Source: Trissonchulus latispiculum (taxonomy: Eukaryota; Nematoda; Enoplea; Enoplida; Ironidae). From it: DNA of 64,000 nt. The translations under genes and the position numbers were made by a program. This document shows positions 46,800 to 59,647 of the stretch, piece by piece. The first letter of the stretch is position 1, and every line of letters begins with the position of its first letter. The notes under the pieces are model-generated. The model worked only from the letters and a program-made list of their open reading frames with translations. It did no database searches and had not been told where the DNA came from. The stretch lies in assembly GCA_030248195.1 (NCBI GenBank), contig JASAND010023192.1, positions 1 through 64,000 on the forward strand, in the 5' to 3' direction.

Positions 46800-49772
46800 G
46801 TAAGCTTTGGACAGTTTGACAGTGATGATCGACTAGAACAGTGCCTACAAAATAGCCAAGCCAATTATATATATAATATTCCTATATTTTTAGGAACTTT
46901 TTAGGTTTACGGTTAACTTTAACTATGATTAAATACTTCACAGAAAATGTGTGTACTTACGGTACCAAAATATACGGATGTCTACGTAACGTATACGTAT
47001 ATATATATATACCTATGTATAGATTTTCACTTTTTTCTAGAATCCAAAAACTGAAATTTTGTTTGCGTATTAGAAAATTGCAATATTTTCTTGGATGGCG
47101 AGGCGACACGGCACGTGCTTCTGCTGCTGCCATTGGTCGGGTCGCTTTTGTGGTGAAGTTTTTGTTGATGTTTAAGTTTTAAAAGATGGTGTTTGGCAAA
47201 ACTTTTTTCAGAGATGTCTTAGACACACGAATTTTGGTTTCTTTAGACAATTTTTTCGCCCCCCTTTTCGCTTTGATACACTCTAAAAGTCACCGGTGTC
47301 GCCTGGTTTTACGTGGGGTTTGTGACATTTGGATTGCAAATAATAGGAGTTTGGTTGGAACTTTTTGCTACACTTTAGTGTACAACTTTTCTTAACTCTT
47401 AATTTTACGTTTACTTTTTGTAAGTTTTTCATTAAAAACATTTTATCTTGTATATACGTATGTACACACTTATTTTTAGTAAGTGCGCGCTAACTTGTCA
47501 CTACTCGATAACATTCATTAGTTTATAGGGATAGTTAATTTCATTAATCAAGCAAGTAGAAGACTTATGTAAAAAAATTTTTATTTAAGTATAATATGTT
47601 TTAGTTTTGTGTTTGTACCTATGTATATATAACTGTACAAAACTGCAATGATAACTGCAGAAATTTATATACCTGCTTAACAGATCTCTTTAATTTACCT
47701 TTTTAGTACCAACTATATACGTATCTCTACTATCAATAGGTATATATTAGCAGTCTGAGATTGAGATGGTTGGCCGTGGAAGGGCAAAGTCTTACTTGAA
47801 AAGAAGAAGAGGACGAACGGAAAGAGACTGAAACTGAAGTAACAGTTTTCCAAATATACGTCTGACTGAAGTGGGAAGGCAAGAAAGTTGAAAACTATCG
47901 TCAGAACCGGAAATTAACTTTTTAGAAAAATAAAACTAAACTATACAGAAGACGACAGCACACAGACAGACTTGCTTTCTTTCCCCCCCCCCCCCCCAAC
48001 AAAACCAACTTTCACAATTTTTCTTTTTAACCCTCTACTAACCCGGATTACATATCTTCTCAGAGTTCACAATACAATCACTATATGCTGCCCATTTTTT
48101 ATGGTCCCATCTTTTAGGTTTAACTCAACTTTTCCTTCCAAACTTTAGATGTGTGCCAAAAAGTTGTTGTCAACTGTTTATTTCGTCAATTTGCATACGC
48201 AAATAAACATTGGTATAGTTAACCTCCACAGTTGTCTAACTTTTTAAGTCTAAAAGTTCTCCGTATTATCTGTAGTTATTTCGATTTAGTTTTGGCATGC
48301 TGTACTGTTTTCAAACTTTTTCCATCTAACTTTTGCGTAATCTGTGTCTGTGGTTTCTTTCTTCCCAAGAGTTAATACTTTAGGCTAGATTCGATAGGTG
48401 AAGTAGAAAGTAGGTATGAATAAGTTGCAGAGAAAGAGGGTTTAGAAAAACAGTAGGCCTAAGGATAATTAAGTTTTATGCCAGAAATTCCAAACTATGT
48501 CCTGTTTAATCACTTTGGGCGTTCTTTCCTGTCCGTTTTTTGATGCGAAACTTCCAACTTTTCTGGAACAAACTGTACTGAGAGAACCCTGGTTCTGATT
48601 CAATCTTTCCCCCCTCCCTACCATCTTTGAAAATTCGCAGTCCACCAGGGACCCCCCACTTCCAAGTCAGTTTTGGAGGAGACAGGAAAAAATCTTGGAA
48701 AAGTTTTACATACCTAAATATTATTCTTAGTGCTTAATTTTTGCCTTCATGTCAAACTTGACTTGACAATATGTAAATATATACTATCTTGATACTATGG
48801 AGGTTAACCAGTAACAAACTTTTTACTGTATAACGAAATTATTATTATTAACTAAAACTAAACGTGTTATATACTAATGTTAACTGAATAAAAATTAAAT
48901 TTAGTTAGATGTCTGCCATTAATTATTGCAATTAGTTATATATATATATATATACATGCTATATGCCTCGCAACCTATAAACTTAACTTCACAGTAATAT
49001 AAATGTTGTGTGCTGTTGCGAAGCTATTATAGGTATATATTGTTAGCTTGAACTTTAGTTTAATTGATATTAAGTTCAGACTTTTTGCCCATTTTCTTCC
49101 CCGCTCGATCCTAAGCTTTCAACTTTAATGTTATGCTAATAATTTCTCTGAAACTAAATTTGGCTCAACTTTGGGTTTGGTTGGCTGTGCTTCTGCTGTA
49201 AAGATGAGACCGAGAGAACATAATCTGGTTTTAGTACAGCTCTTAGTCCTTAATACTTTAATGCAGACCCTCTGTTGAGAGATGAAATATTGCCAGAAAA
49301 TCTATTAAAACTGAACACAATGTAGGAAGTAGTTTTCATTTTCCTACCCCAAACTAGCTTTTGGTTGCATCTCCCTTTTATATTATCGAAAATCATATCC
49401 CGCTGAGCTTTGTACCCTATTTTTGATTTAAAGTTCTCGGCTGACCAGAGCTTTAGGTATATAGGTATGTATCTCGAAACTGGTCCTTTTCCCCAATATA
49501 GATATAGAAAATGCGGTAAACTGAACTGAACTGAATATATTATGCCTGTTTCAATACTGAATAGCGCTTTTAAAGTTGAAATTAAATTGTCTATATTTGG
49601 TGATATGATGGAATATATTTTCGTGTTATTAAACTACGCACGTGTTGCTTTGTCGGAATTAATTATTTAACAACTAAGTTATACCATAGCTAATTTTAAC
49701 CTTGTCTTTACTGAACGCTTTTAAACATAACTAATTAATGCTCCTTGCTTAATTTGTAATGTTTTTGTTTAG
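46800..49772. other. Non-coding, likely first intron of the MYT1 gene
   Basis: AT-rich, with a C-run near 47984-47997 and a TA microsatellite at about 48937-48955. Ends in a good acceptor TTTTTGTTTAG at 49762-49772. No other coding exon recognised. Confidence 0.45.
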
Positions 49773-49776
49773 AAAT

Positions 49777-52700
49777 ATGACGGATTCATTTGAGTGTAAA
49801 AAGCGTTGTTTGGATGACAGTTTGGACTTGGAAAATTCAGCTCACCCAGTGAAACGAAGACGAAAGCCTGACGGTAAACACTTTTCTTTCTTTATTGTAC
49901 TCTTTGGATGCACCGACGGCGTGTCGAAATGGGTCCATTTTGTTATTTGCTGTCAAAATGCAGCACAAATTAAGGGGGGGGGGGTCCATCGTGAAAAATT
50001 TTTAGACTACGGATTTCGCTCATTTTCACATATAATCTAGCCACATATGTCGTACATGTCAAGTTAAAATTTTGAGTTGTTTCATCCAGTTCTCCGTAAG
50101 TTACGAGCGATTCATTGATTACAATTTGAATATCAGCGAAAATGAGGGTGCTGCAGCCAACTGAAGCAAATTTTTGCAAATCAACTTCAGATTTTTTAGT
50201 TTATTTTGTTATACACACTTAGTAACCATTAATATAAACATTTTAGTCCAGTTTCAAGCCAGATGAGCGTGATCAGAAGCTTTCTTAAACGATTTTTCAG
50301 AGAATCAAGGCCTCTGTTCCCCCTGGATATAATGAAATCTTTAACAGTGTTTATCTTAAAATAGAAGCATTTCCGAGCCATAGTTCTATGAGAAGAATTC
50401 ATCCCTGCACTGAAAGCTTTCGATTGATATACAATATGCCATATTTTGAAAAATTGGAAAAACCACTGTTTTGTGAAATTCGGGGTCTGAGGGTCCCAAT
50501 TGGCGGGCTGAGACGTACTGGACATAGCTGTAAGCATAATTCTTGCTAAAATTGATCCTAAGGCATGAATAAATATGTTGAAATGCAAAAAAGGGAATTT
50601 CCCAATATAGCTTGGTCGTAAAATGATTGTCTTTCTAAAAAACAAGAATTATCACAATTTTGCAGAAAAAAGCTAATTTCTGCGCCAAAAAAATCTCGAC
50701 ACAGGCAAAAGATTCCAAGTAACATTTGGTATCGCTTGAAACCTTTATACATATACTGTGTCACTGTGGAATTAGAATTTTTAATTAGGACCTCTATTTT
50801 TTATAATATCAAGTCAAACTTGGTGACCCCCATTTTTTGTCACCAAAAACAACAGAATTTAGCGATTTTCGGCAGTCCGCTAACTTCAAAAATTCATTAA
50901 AATTTTTTGAAGGCCTAATTCAAAATTCTAATTCCACAGTGACACAGTATCTGTTTAGAGGTTTAAATCGATACCAAATGTTACCCGGTATCTTTCACCA
51001 GTTTCGAGATTTTTTTGGCGCAGAATTATAATCGACACTTTTTCGATTTCCTATGTTCAACACATGCATACCTCTACTTTGAGGTGAATTTTCTCAACAA
51101 CCATAAGAGATCCAACTTAAATTTTATAAACTCGTTAAAATATCCTACTTGGACAATAAAATATGTGAAAATGAGAAAAATCGGAGATGGTCGAAAAAAT
51201 GACCCCAAAGTGGACCCCCCCCCCCTTAAGTGAACAAAATTAAAGGCAAGCTCTAAATTAATGGTTAGTTACATAATTAATTGTTTTCATGTTCATTCGT
51301 GTTTCATTTTATGTTTTTCCTTTCCCTTTTTTAACATTTCTTCATTTTCACACATTTATTTGCCGATTTTGTTTTCAGCAAAACATATCATTCGAGTGAT
51401 CAGTGCCGGTGGAGAGGTGGCCAACGCTGACGCCGAAGTTGAGTCAAAGTCAGATCCCAGCGCCGACATCCTGTCATCCCGACTTTCCGAATCGAATCGG
51501 GATTTCGTGAATTCGGATCCGGAAACGGATGACTACGATTCGGACGGACTGGAGGGCGGAATGCGGATCAGTGAGAGTGCCAGTGAGGAGGGACTGCGGG
51601 ATGATGACCTGCTGTTGAACGGCGGAACGATCACGGAAAACCGATCCAGTTCCAGCTACGACGGGTCTCCCACGAATCCTTCGCAGACCGTCCTGAATGG
51701 AAAACGTAAGCAAACAAACAAACAAACAAACAGACAGACAAGCAGCAAGCAAACATTACTTTAGCTTACTGTTACCAAGAGTACTGTTACAGTAATTATG
51801 ACAGGACTTTAGGAGAATAGTGTGCTATAAATGCTGATCTATACGGTGGTGAAGGGGGGGTTGGAAACTAAGAGAGATATTGCTTATTGTTGATCTGATA
51901 TTTGTTTTTTTATTTAATTTAGTGTTATTGTTATTGATTGATTATTTCAGACGATTCTGATGACTTGACCAGCGGCTATGAGAGCCAGGACTCGGGTCAT
52001 CTCCACTCAGCTCAGACCAAATTACACAGTCCCTCTGAGATGGCACTTCAGAGATTGAAAGATGAAATTGAGGGAAAAGGTAGAATCATTTTTCACACTC
52101 AAAGTTTTGAGTTTTGTTTTGTAATTAATAATGGTAATTATTAATGTTATAATAATGATATGATTAATATATAATGGAATTAATATATTAGAATATATTA
52201 GAATTGTATATATTAATATAATAATTAGATTATTATTATTACGATATAATAATTAGAAACGCTCAAATATCACTCAAAAATCTTGACAACTTGAAGAATT
52301 AAATACATCTTGGTTAATCCTGATTAACTTGATTAGTTAATAATTTAATTAATTTATGCTTTTATTTTTTATAGACAGCAAATGTCCGACTCCGGGTTGT
52401 GATGGTTCCGGTCATGTGACGGGTCTTTATTCTCATCATAGAAGGTTGGTGATTTTAGATTTTAGTGATTATAAATTTGCTCATTTATTCTTATTTTTGC
52501 AAAATTTTTCCAAAAGATCCTCGCCCTTCTTGCCTTTAAGTAGTGAATTTTGTTGCTCGCTGTTGTTTGTGAGACAACCGAAATGAATTAAATGTAATGG
52601 AATGGATAGTTTTGCCTTCTTTTCCACCAGAGTTGGATCACTCCCAGTTAATTGAAATTCAATGATCACATTTTGAACTGACTAAAACAAAACCACCTGA

Positions 52701-55700
52701 ACCTGACTTTGTACTAAACTATACATTATATAAGTAGTTGCTGAAGTATAGTCTAGCTTGACCATATTCACCATTTCACATAATATCCTGGGCTTAAGAA
52801 TAAGACTTACGATGTGTCACGTTTAAGCATATGTTCAGTCAAGCGGGACCCTTCAGACTTTGAGACAGTAGTGAGACACCCAGTTTTGGGAGTGGGGTGG
52901 GAGGGGGACAAAAGTATGGACGTCTAAATGAGTGACAATTAATGTGTTTACAATTGTTCCATCCAACACGCAGACATCATAAATTAAGAAAGATTAGACC
53001 CTTGAGGATATGTTAGGACTGTGATATTAGAAGTCAAACTCAGTGAAATGAAGATCATGGTTAACGGGCCAAGGGAGGGGTACCACTAAACTAAAAACCA
53101 ACTTTCTTGAGGTTCCTGACAATTTTGAGATTCCTACGCGAAACCTGTTCTGAGCGCGTTCAAATTTTAAATTCTAAAAAACGCAAGAACTGCTCAAAAC
53201 TTGAACCGACGACCTTCTGCTTCTACGCAAAGACGCTCTGTCGACTGGGCCATTGTAGTCTCATTTCAAAACAAAATAATGATAAAATATTATGTTGTAT
53301 CTGTGCGGTTGCTTGTTTGTTTATTAAAATAGTCCTGCTTATTTTATATCTCTTACAGAGATTATTTTGCTTATATATTAGTTGAATAGTATTAGTTTAT
53401 TTTTGCTTTTTTCAGTTTGTCCGGTTGTCCACGAAAGGATAAGGCCACTGCGGAATGTAAGCACATTAATTAATTATTTAATTAATATCATAGTAATTGT
53501 GTGGCGCATAAATAATGGTTTTTAGCTTAATATTTCTAAACGTATGTCTTTGCTTTTTGGCTTTCATTCTAACTCTGAATTGGGATTTGTGACAAAGTAT
53601 CAAAGAGGGGTGCCGTCCTAAGATGGATGGCCAAGTTAGCCATTACATAACTTGTGACTGACTGACTTTACTGTTTTTAATACTCCACTCCTTAATGACC
53701 TATCTATCTGGGGCAAAATTAGCAGTCCAGAGGCTTTCTTAGATTCCTACCTGCTCATAAGTGTCATTAAGGAGTCCACTATTAATGAGATTGCCGATTC
53801 TGGTAAACTTCTTTGGGCTGGCTCGTTTTGGGGAAAAAGAGGAAAGAAGGAAACATTTTTGAGAGCTTCAGAAAATGTAGCATTCACCTGCGATCTTTTT
53901 TCCTTTTGTCAAAAAGGATGCCGACACAGGAACTCTTTGCCAAGAAGGAGGGAAATTTTCCTATCTCCGCTCCCCCCGGAGACTCCTGGAGTAAATGAGT
54001 CTCGACGGAGAAGTTAAAGTTTAAGTCATCCTCAATTGGAGCAATGACTGCTCTGAGCCCCAGTTTGCTTCTGAAAAAGTTAATATAAACTATTAGACAG
54101 AGAAGAGAGGAAAATTTCCCTTTCTTTTTGCCAAAATCACTCAACTGAGAATTAGCATAGCATGAAGCAAAGTAGGATATACTTAAGAATATGATAATCG
54201 GACATGGCCTAAAGTTTAAGCTTTTAGAGTATCATAAAAACTGAAGTCCACTTTTTCTTGGATTCCTATAAAACTGGTCCTTCTTCAATCGACCATTTTT
54301 CTGCACTAAATCAAGCTTTTCTGGCCAAGAAATTTCCTGAGAAACTATCTTCCAGCATAATGCTGTGCAGTTTTCCGATTTGACTAAATTGTTTTCCCTG
54401 GCTCGTTAGTAAACTTTGGTAAATCGCCCCATAAAGCATACTTTGGGAAGTTTAGGGAAATTCATTAAAATTCACCAGGGAGTGCTTTCACTCCATTCAC
54501 TACCCCATTGAAAGTCCCGTTTCAGGCTTAAACTCTCACTCTTTTGGAAGTCTCTAAAACTTCAAAAGTTAAGTAGGAGGAATAGGAAGCAAACACCGTC
54601 TTTTTGGGCCATTGACTGTAAAGACAAAATGAATCCAGGAATTCAGATAAGAAGTTAGGATTGTGTTAGCTCTGTTGGTTATTTTAAAACACTGGTGGTA
54701 TTTAGTGTGTACTGAATATTTATGAAAATAGTTATGTTGTGCATAGTTGTTTTATAATTTTTGTTGCTTATATTATATTGCTTATTTATTTATTATATTT
54801 TATTAGTTATGTATTTAATTGTTTTTTGCTGTTTCAGTGATTGCTGCCATTCAGGAGACGGTGCTGCGATGCCCAACTCCTGGCTGCACCGGGCGAGGTC
54901 ATGTCAACAGTAATCGCACTACTCATAGAAGGTTTGTAGAGATGAAGAATAACTAACTGTGTAACAAATATTCTTTAGTTAGTTTTTGTTCAAAGCATAC
55001 AGGGCCGAGCAAAGTGTCGATCGAGTGTTCATTTCCTGTTGCGAGTTGTAAATTGTTTGCAAGTGAATTAGCGAACTGTGCGTTCAGGTATTTTGTATGT
55101 ATTTGTTTATTTATTTTTAATATTTTGTTGTATTTTTAGCCTTTCCGGGTGTCCAATTGCAGCCATGCAAAAGGCCAATCGTAGAAGTGCAGCCAAAGCT
55201 CGCTGTAAGTCTTTAGGCAGTCGAAATGTTGAATTTCATGCGTACTTTTACTACTAGAAATGATTTCGATTTTTATTCATTATTATTATTATTATTATTT
55301 TATTATTATTATTATTCATTGCCAATCTTTGCGATAATGTAGCAGCTGTTGATTTGTTCTGAACCTACTTCAGATTTTGTGAACATGATTTTCGGTTCGC
55401 CAAACACAAATTTTCCGTTTGTGCTCTACACCTTGGTTGCTTTCACGAGGAAAGGTAACATCGAAATCAGTCCAAAACAAATGATAAATAAAATTTTTAG
55501 TTATTTTTACTAATTTTATTTTAATTTTTTAGCTGTTACACCTGTCGGCTTTTCACCGCCCATCAGTTTGGCGGGCACCGTTCGAGCGCCCAATTCCGCC
55601 TTCCAGTCTCTGCCCACCATGGTCCCACCCGCCGTTCTCAACGGTGGTCTACCCCTGACTGGCAGTGGCCGGATAATGGCGGACGAACCGGCTGATCCCT

Positions 55701-58700
55701 TCCCGGCCTTGGCGGCCAGTCAGCTGAAGATTCCGCCTGCCGGCGGAATTAATGGCGGTCTGTTGGACATCAAACTTCCAGCAGTTAACACAACGCTGGT
55801 AGGTGGTCACAGCTTACTTTGGCTCTAAGCATTCTGTTGTACTGTTTTTTGCAGTGAAATCTTTGTTTATTGTTGAAGGGGTACCTACTGTTTTTCTGTT
55901 CAAAGTCAGTTTACTCCTTCAACCTTGGCTGACCTAATCAAGGAGAGACGAACAAAATGTGATTGACTACTACAAAATTATGTCTGTTTCAGTTGCCTAA
56001 AACTAAAAGAGGTTGTTGCGATATTTTGTACTGACTCAATCAGTGTAGCAGTGTATCCGTTTATTCACATTCAGTTTGTTTGTAATCTTGTTTTCACTTT
56101 TACTATTCCAGTTTTTACTGTTTTCAGCCATTTCTCAACTCGGGCAATCTGGATCTAGCCTCTGTGGAGGCCCTCCGAAAGGCACTGAGTAGTGGCAGTC
56201 TGAACGGCATGGATACTGGATTTAATCTGAATCGCTTCAAATCCGATCCCGTGGTCTCCCCACCGCCGCCAGCGCACGCTGTCAGCGTTTCCACTCCACC
56301 CGTTAGCAACCTCCCGACTAGCCGAGATCGGGAGCCAGCACTCCGCAGTCCAGCCACCGGGGAAGATCTGGCCCTGGATCTATCGATCAAGATCCCCTCC
56401 TTTCCCAGCAGTACTCCGCCAGCCGTCAGACATGACCTGCAGGAGCCCGAAGCCCTGGACGGGGGATTGCCCTCAGGGCCAATGGATTTGGGCAGAAAAC
56501 CGGGGGCGGATAAGATGCCACCCACATCGATGTCTTCGTCGTCGTCGCCTGCGAATTCCACTCCCCACTCTTCCCTCCCGCCGTCCTCGGCAGGGAATCT
56601 GAAGGAAGAATTGCTCCTGATGCGATCTGAGCCTTCCAGTTCCTGTGCTTCGCCAGAATCCGGACTGGAAGATCAGCATCCGCATCATCCGTTCAGTCAG
56701 CCGGGATCGCTGATGGCTGAACAGATGGCCCGTTCATTGGCCGGCAACGGTGGCCCATTGGCTGTGCCAACGCCAACGACGTGAGTAACAGAAATAAATG
56801 TCGTCTCCGCTGAACAGAAGCAGAAACCGTTAGTAGCCGTTAGCTTTCTAGAACTAGAAAACTTATTGGCGGACTGTATTGGAATATATAAATAAATAAT
56901 CACATTTTTCAACCTTTTTCTCTGCATTCTTCATTTTTCCCCTGAAGACGCATTGTTCTGCTCTGCAATTATTGTGCAATTTTGTTTCTGCGCCTGTTTT
57001 AGATCCATGCTTCAGCTGCCAGGAATGCCTGATATTAGCCAGACATTTTCTCAGAGCAAGAGCTTCGCAGAGTCCCTGGACAAACTCTCCTTGAACAACA
57101 CTCAGTGTCCGACGAGTGGCTGCGATGGCAGTGGTCATGTTTCTGGAGCTTACACTACTCACAGAAGGTATATATACTTTTTTGAGACAAAGGTTTAGGC
57201 TTGCTTATCGGTAGCTCAATTGGCATAGCGATTGACTACCCGGCGCTGCAAATTATGGGTTCTAACCGCACGTTTCGGGCGTCAGGTATTGTTAGTATGT
57301 GTGACAGTGTAATGGCTTTACTATGTAAGCGTCTCAAATTCTATAATTGAAGATATAGCTAGAGTATCGGTTGTTTGTCTCCTTAACTATGCCACAGCAA
57401 AGGTGAAGTTACATACGGATTATGTGACTCTTTTTTGTCCTCAGACTAAAGTATACATTTCTTGTGCTGCCTACTTGTTTCAGTTTATTTGCCTGTCCCA
57501 AGGCCAAATGGCCCCTCCCGCCAGGGCCCTGTACGCTGGCGGCGAGCGGGACCTCTGTGCGCTGTCCCACTCCGGGTTGCGATGGATCGGGTCACGTGAC
57601 TGGTAACTATTCCAGTCATCGAAGTCTGTCCGGCTGCCCCTGTGCCAACAAGCCCCGACGGCCAAAGGATGAGACTGAGTTGCTCAAGTGTCCAGTGCCT
57701 GGTTGCGATGGCTCCGGTCACGTGACTGGAAAATATCTTTCACATAGAAGGTATCCACACTGATATAATGTATCATTGTATGCAATATAATTATTATGAT
57801 GCGAATATTAGGATAACAAATATTGAATGATTACAATTTACAGCCATTTTACAAGGTTGGAAAACTGCTTTTGGCCAAAAGTTAGTGTAATGAAAGATAC
57901 AATATCAGACTTCAGATTAAAAAAGAATTTGTGAATTTTAGTAGCAGCTGTGATCCTGTTTTTCTAAATTCAAGCCCACTCCACAGTTCGATTTGTGGTT
58001 TATGTTATTCGTCTTTTATTTTATTTATCTTAGTTAATCAATCTTATTTTTTCAGTGCTTCTGGATGTCCTCTGACCAGTCGCAGAAGACGCATCTATCC
58101 TTTCAATGACTTTAAGGACTATACGTCTGAACAGGACTACGAGACTTCGTAAGTCTTACATCCACATAATATTGTACTATGTAGGGAGTTCGAATTAGTT
58201 ACAGAAGCTACCCTACTTTTACTGGTATCAGATTTTGTTAGTGCACTGATTTAATTAATTACATGATAACTAATTAATTAATTAATTTTGTTCCAGATCA
58301 CGTTCTCAGAGTCTGACGCCCAACGGAAATATGACTGTGGGCGAGGATATTCCGTCTGAATCTCCGCCTGTCACCAAAGAACAAGACTTGGAATCAGCTA
58401 AAGGTATACCTATTATTTGACCGTTTGCTTATTTGATCCCTCTCAATCTAAATAATGATTGCCAGATTTTCGACCGAAGCTATATAAAATATATTCATAA
58501 GCTATATAAAAACTGTGGATGCAAACACCATTATCAATGCTCATGTTTAGATATTTATTTGTAACAATTTTGTTTAGTTAATACATTTTTATTTAGTTAA
58601 TAATAATCATGATTGATTGTTGCAATTATTTCAGCCATGGATGCTACGATGCAGTCATCCCCGCACGTACCCATGGTGTCTGAAGCTCAAGTTCGACGAT

Positions 58701-59647
58701 TTAAGACTGAGGTAAACTTTAGTGGATCATTCGAAGCCTTTTGGTGCTTAAATTAAAAGCTTAATGCTTATTCACTTGATCTACCTAACCGATTTATAAA
58801 CACCGCTTTTGTGTAGCCGTTTTTCCCGTCTTTTTTGCAAAGGAAATTCTGTTTTAATGTATACGTGCTTCTTGTTCTGAATTTTATACTTAACCTTGAG
58901 TAAACTTATTTCTGTTGTAAACTTGTGAATTTTAATGTATACGTGCTTTTTGTTCAGAATTTTATACTTTACCTTGAGTAAACGTATTTCTGTTTTGTGA
59001 ATGTGCTTTGTTTTTATGCCGTCGTCGTTTTGTTTTATTGGTGCATGAAAGTGTTGTTTTATTTATTCTAGATGGCTGTTATGGAGCATTTCATGAAATC
59101 GGCTGGGATGGTGGATCTGGGTCACAGCAAGGATATGCTGCTAGCCAATCCCACCACACTGGCGCTGAATCAGCACTATGCCAACCTGCAGGCCGCCTTT
59201 CTAGCTCAGCTTACGCAGCAGCATCAGCACGGCCTTTTCATGCAGCAGCAACAACAGCAACAGCAACAACAACAGCACCGCAATGACATTGCCGATCAGT
59301 TTCGAGCGCTGCTGCGATCGCAGCAAATCGCCGCCGCAACGGCAGCGGCGGCTGCAACCGCAGCGCCCAGCGCCCAGCCAACTGATCCCAGTGCCATTGA
59401 CAGTCTTCTGAAGGCAGCGGCGGCCGTCGATACGGCCAAATCACCGCCTCCCACGCCCTCGACTGGGAGCAGCTGCACTCCGCCGCCTCCCCCAGACGCC
59501 GTTATGGACCTGTCGCCGCCGGCCTGCAAGAAACAGCAGCAGGAAGGTCCCTCTCAGGGGGCGACGACCGGTTCCAGAACCGGTCCAGAGGAGAATAAGA
59601 ACCTGACCAGTCTCTCGTCACACTTTGGAAATCCGATTGTGGCCTAA
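49777..59647 (+). CDS. MYT1/ST18-family C2HC zinc-finger transcription factor, 15 coding exons
   Basis: MYT1-family proteins are nuclear DNA-binding regulators of neural genes. Exons: 49777-49873, 51379-51705, 51951-52079, 52375-52444, 53416-53456, 54838-54931, 55140-55204, 55533-55798, 56128-56780, 57003-57167, 57484-57750, 58056-58148, 58297-58403, 58635-58711, 59072-59647. All junctions are GT-AG, phases agree, and the sum is 3027 nt = 1008 residues plus stop. Features: basic KRRRK (26-30), acidic/Ser-rich 35-180, CCHHC-type fingers ([11 protein letters not shown]...HRSLSGCP) at 188-213 and 233-258, Pro/Ser-rich linker with DLSIK at 447, three fingers at 616-641, 663-688, 705-730, then an 11-Gln run (875-885), Ala-rich region and a second DLS at 963. 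The pair plus trio corresponds to the central and C-terminal clusters of vertebrate MYT1; the single N-terminal finger is absent. Finger 3 reads CPTSGC and SLFACP, slightly atypical. Start may lie further upstream (46687). Confidence 0.93.
49974..51225. mobile_element. TTAA-flanked foldback element in MYT1 intron, 1252 bp
   Basis: It begins with 11 G and ends with 11 C, each directly next to TTAA (49970-49973 and 51226-51229). The ends are inverted repeats over roughly the first 70 bases (TCCA..., CGCTCATTTTCACATAT), and inner parts (about 50690-50776 versus 50920-51025) are also inverted. TTAA duplications are typical of piggyBac-type transposons. No transposase ORF. It sits wholly inside the first confirmed intron, away from the splice sites. 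Diverged relatives lie at 3555-4360 and 6770-6965. Confidence 0.75.
51707..51745 (+). repeat. CAAA microsatellite at a donor site
   Basis: Short tandem CAAA followed by CAGA, beginning a few bases after the exon ending at 51705. Confidence 0.75.
53110..53270 (-). repeat. tRNA-derived (SINE-like) sequence
   Basis: On the minus strand a polymerase III A box, TGGCCCAGTCGA (53252-53241), and B box, GGTTCAAGTTT (53207-53197), lie 45 bases apart, the spacing of a tRNA gene. Between them is an anticodon-like stem TTTGC/GCAGA. Outer acceptor pairing is not seen, so this is more likely a SINE head or tRNA pseudogene than a working tRNA. It is in an intron of the MYT1 gene. Confidence 0.5.
55276..55317 (+). 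repeat. TTA microsatellite in MYT1 intron
   Basis: About 13 TTA/TAT triplets with one interruption. Confidence 0.8.
57203..57275 (+). repeat. tRNA-like sequence in MYT1 intron
   Basis: An A-box-like TAGCTCAATTGG (from 57212) and a perfect B-box-like GGTTCTAACC (57258-57267) are at tRNA spacing. D-stem and acceptor pairing are poor, so it is a degenerate tRNA copy or SINE head. Confidence 0.5.
58852..59005 (+). repeat. 78 bp tandem duplication in MYT1 intron
   Basis: Two copies (starting 58852 and 58930) share TTTTAATGTATACGTGCTT and ACCTTGAGTAAAC words with few changes. It is a recent local duplication in the last intron, upstream of the acceptor of the last exon. Confidence 0.8.

Noticed and set aside
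47766..47831. Small ORF of about 21 codons with a very basic peptide (KRRRGR)
   Set aside because: Too short, no splice link to the MYT1 frame was found, and purine-rich chance ORFs are common.
51474..51752. Minus-strand ORF opposite MYT1 exon 2
   Set aside because: Shadow of the real exon; the plus strand closes exactly in frame with neighbouring exons.
59008..59286. Alternative plus frame over the last MYT1 exon
   Set aside because: Only the frame starting at 59072 joins in phase with the preceding exon and runs to the TAA at 59645-59647.
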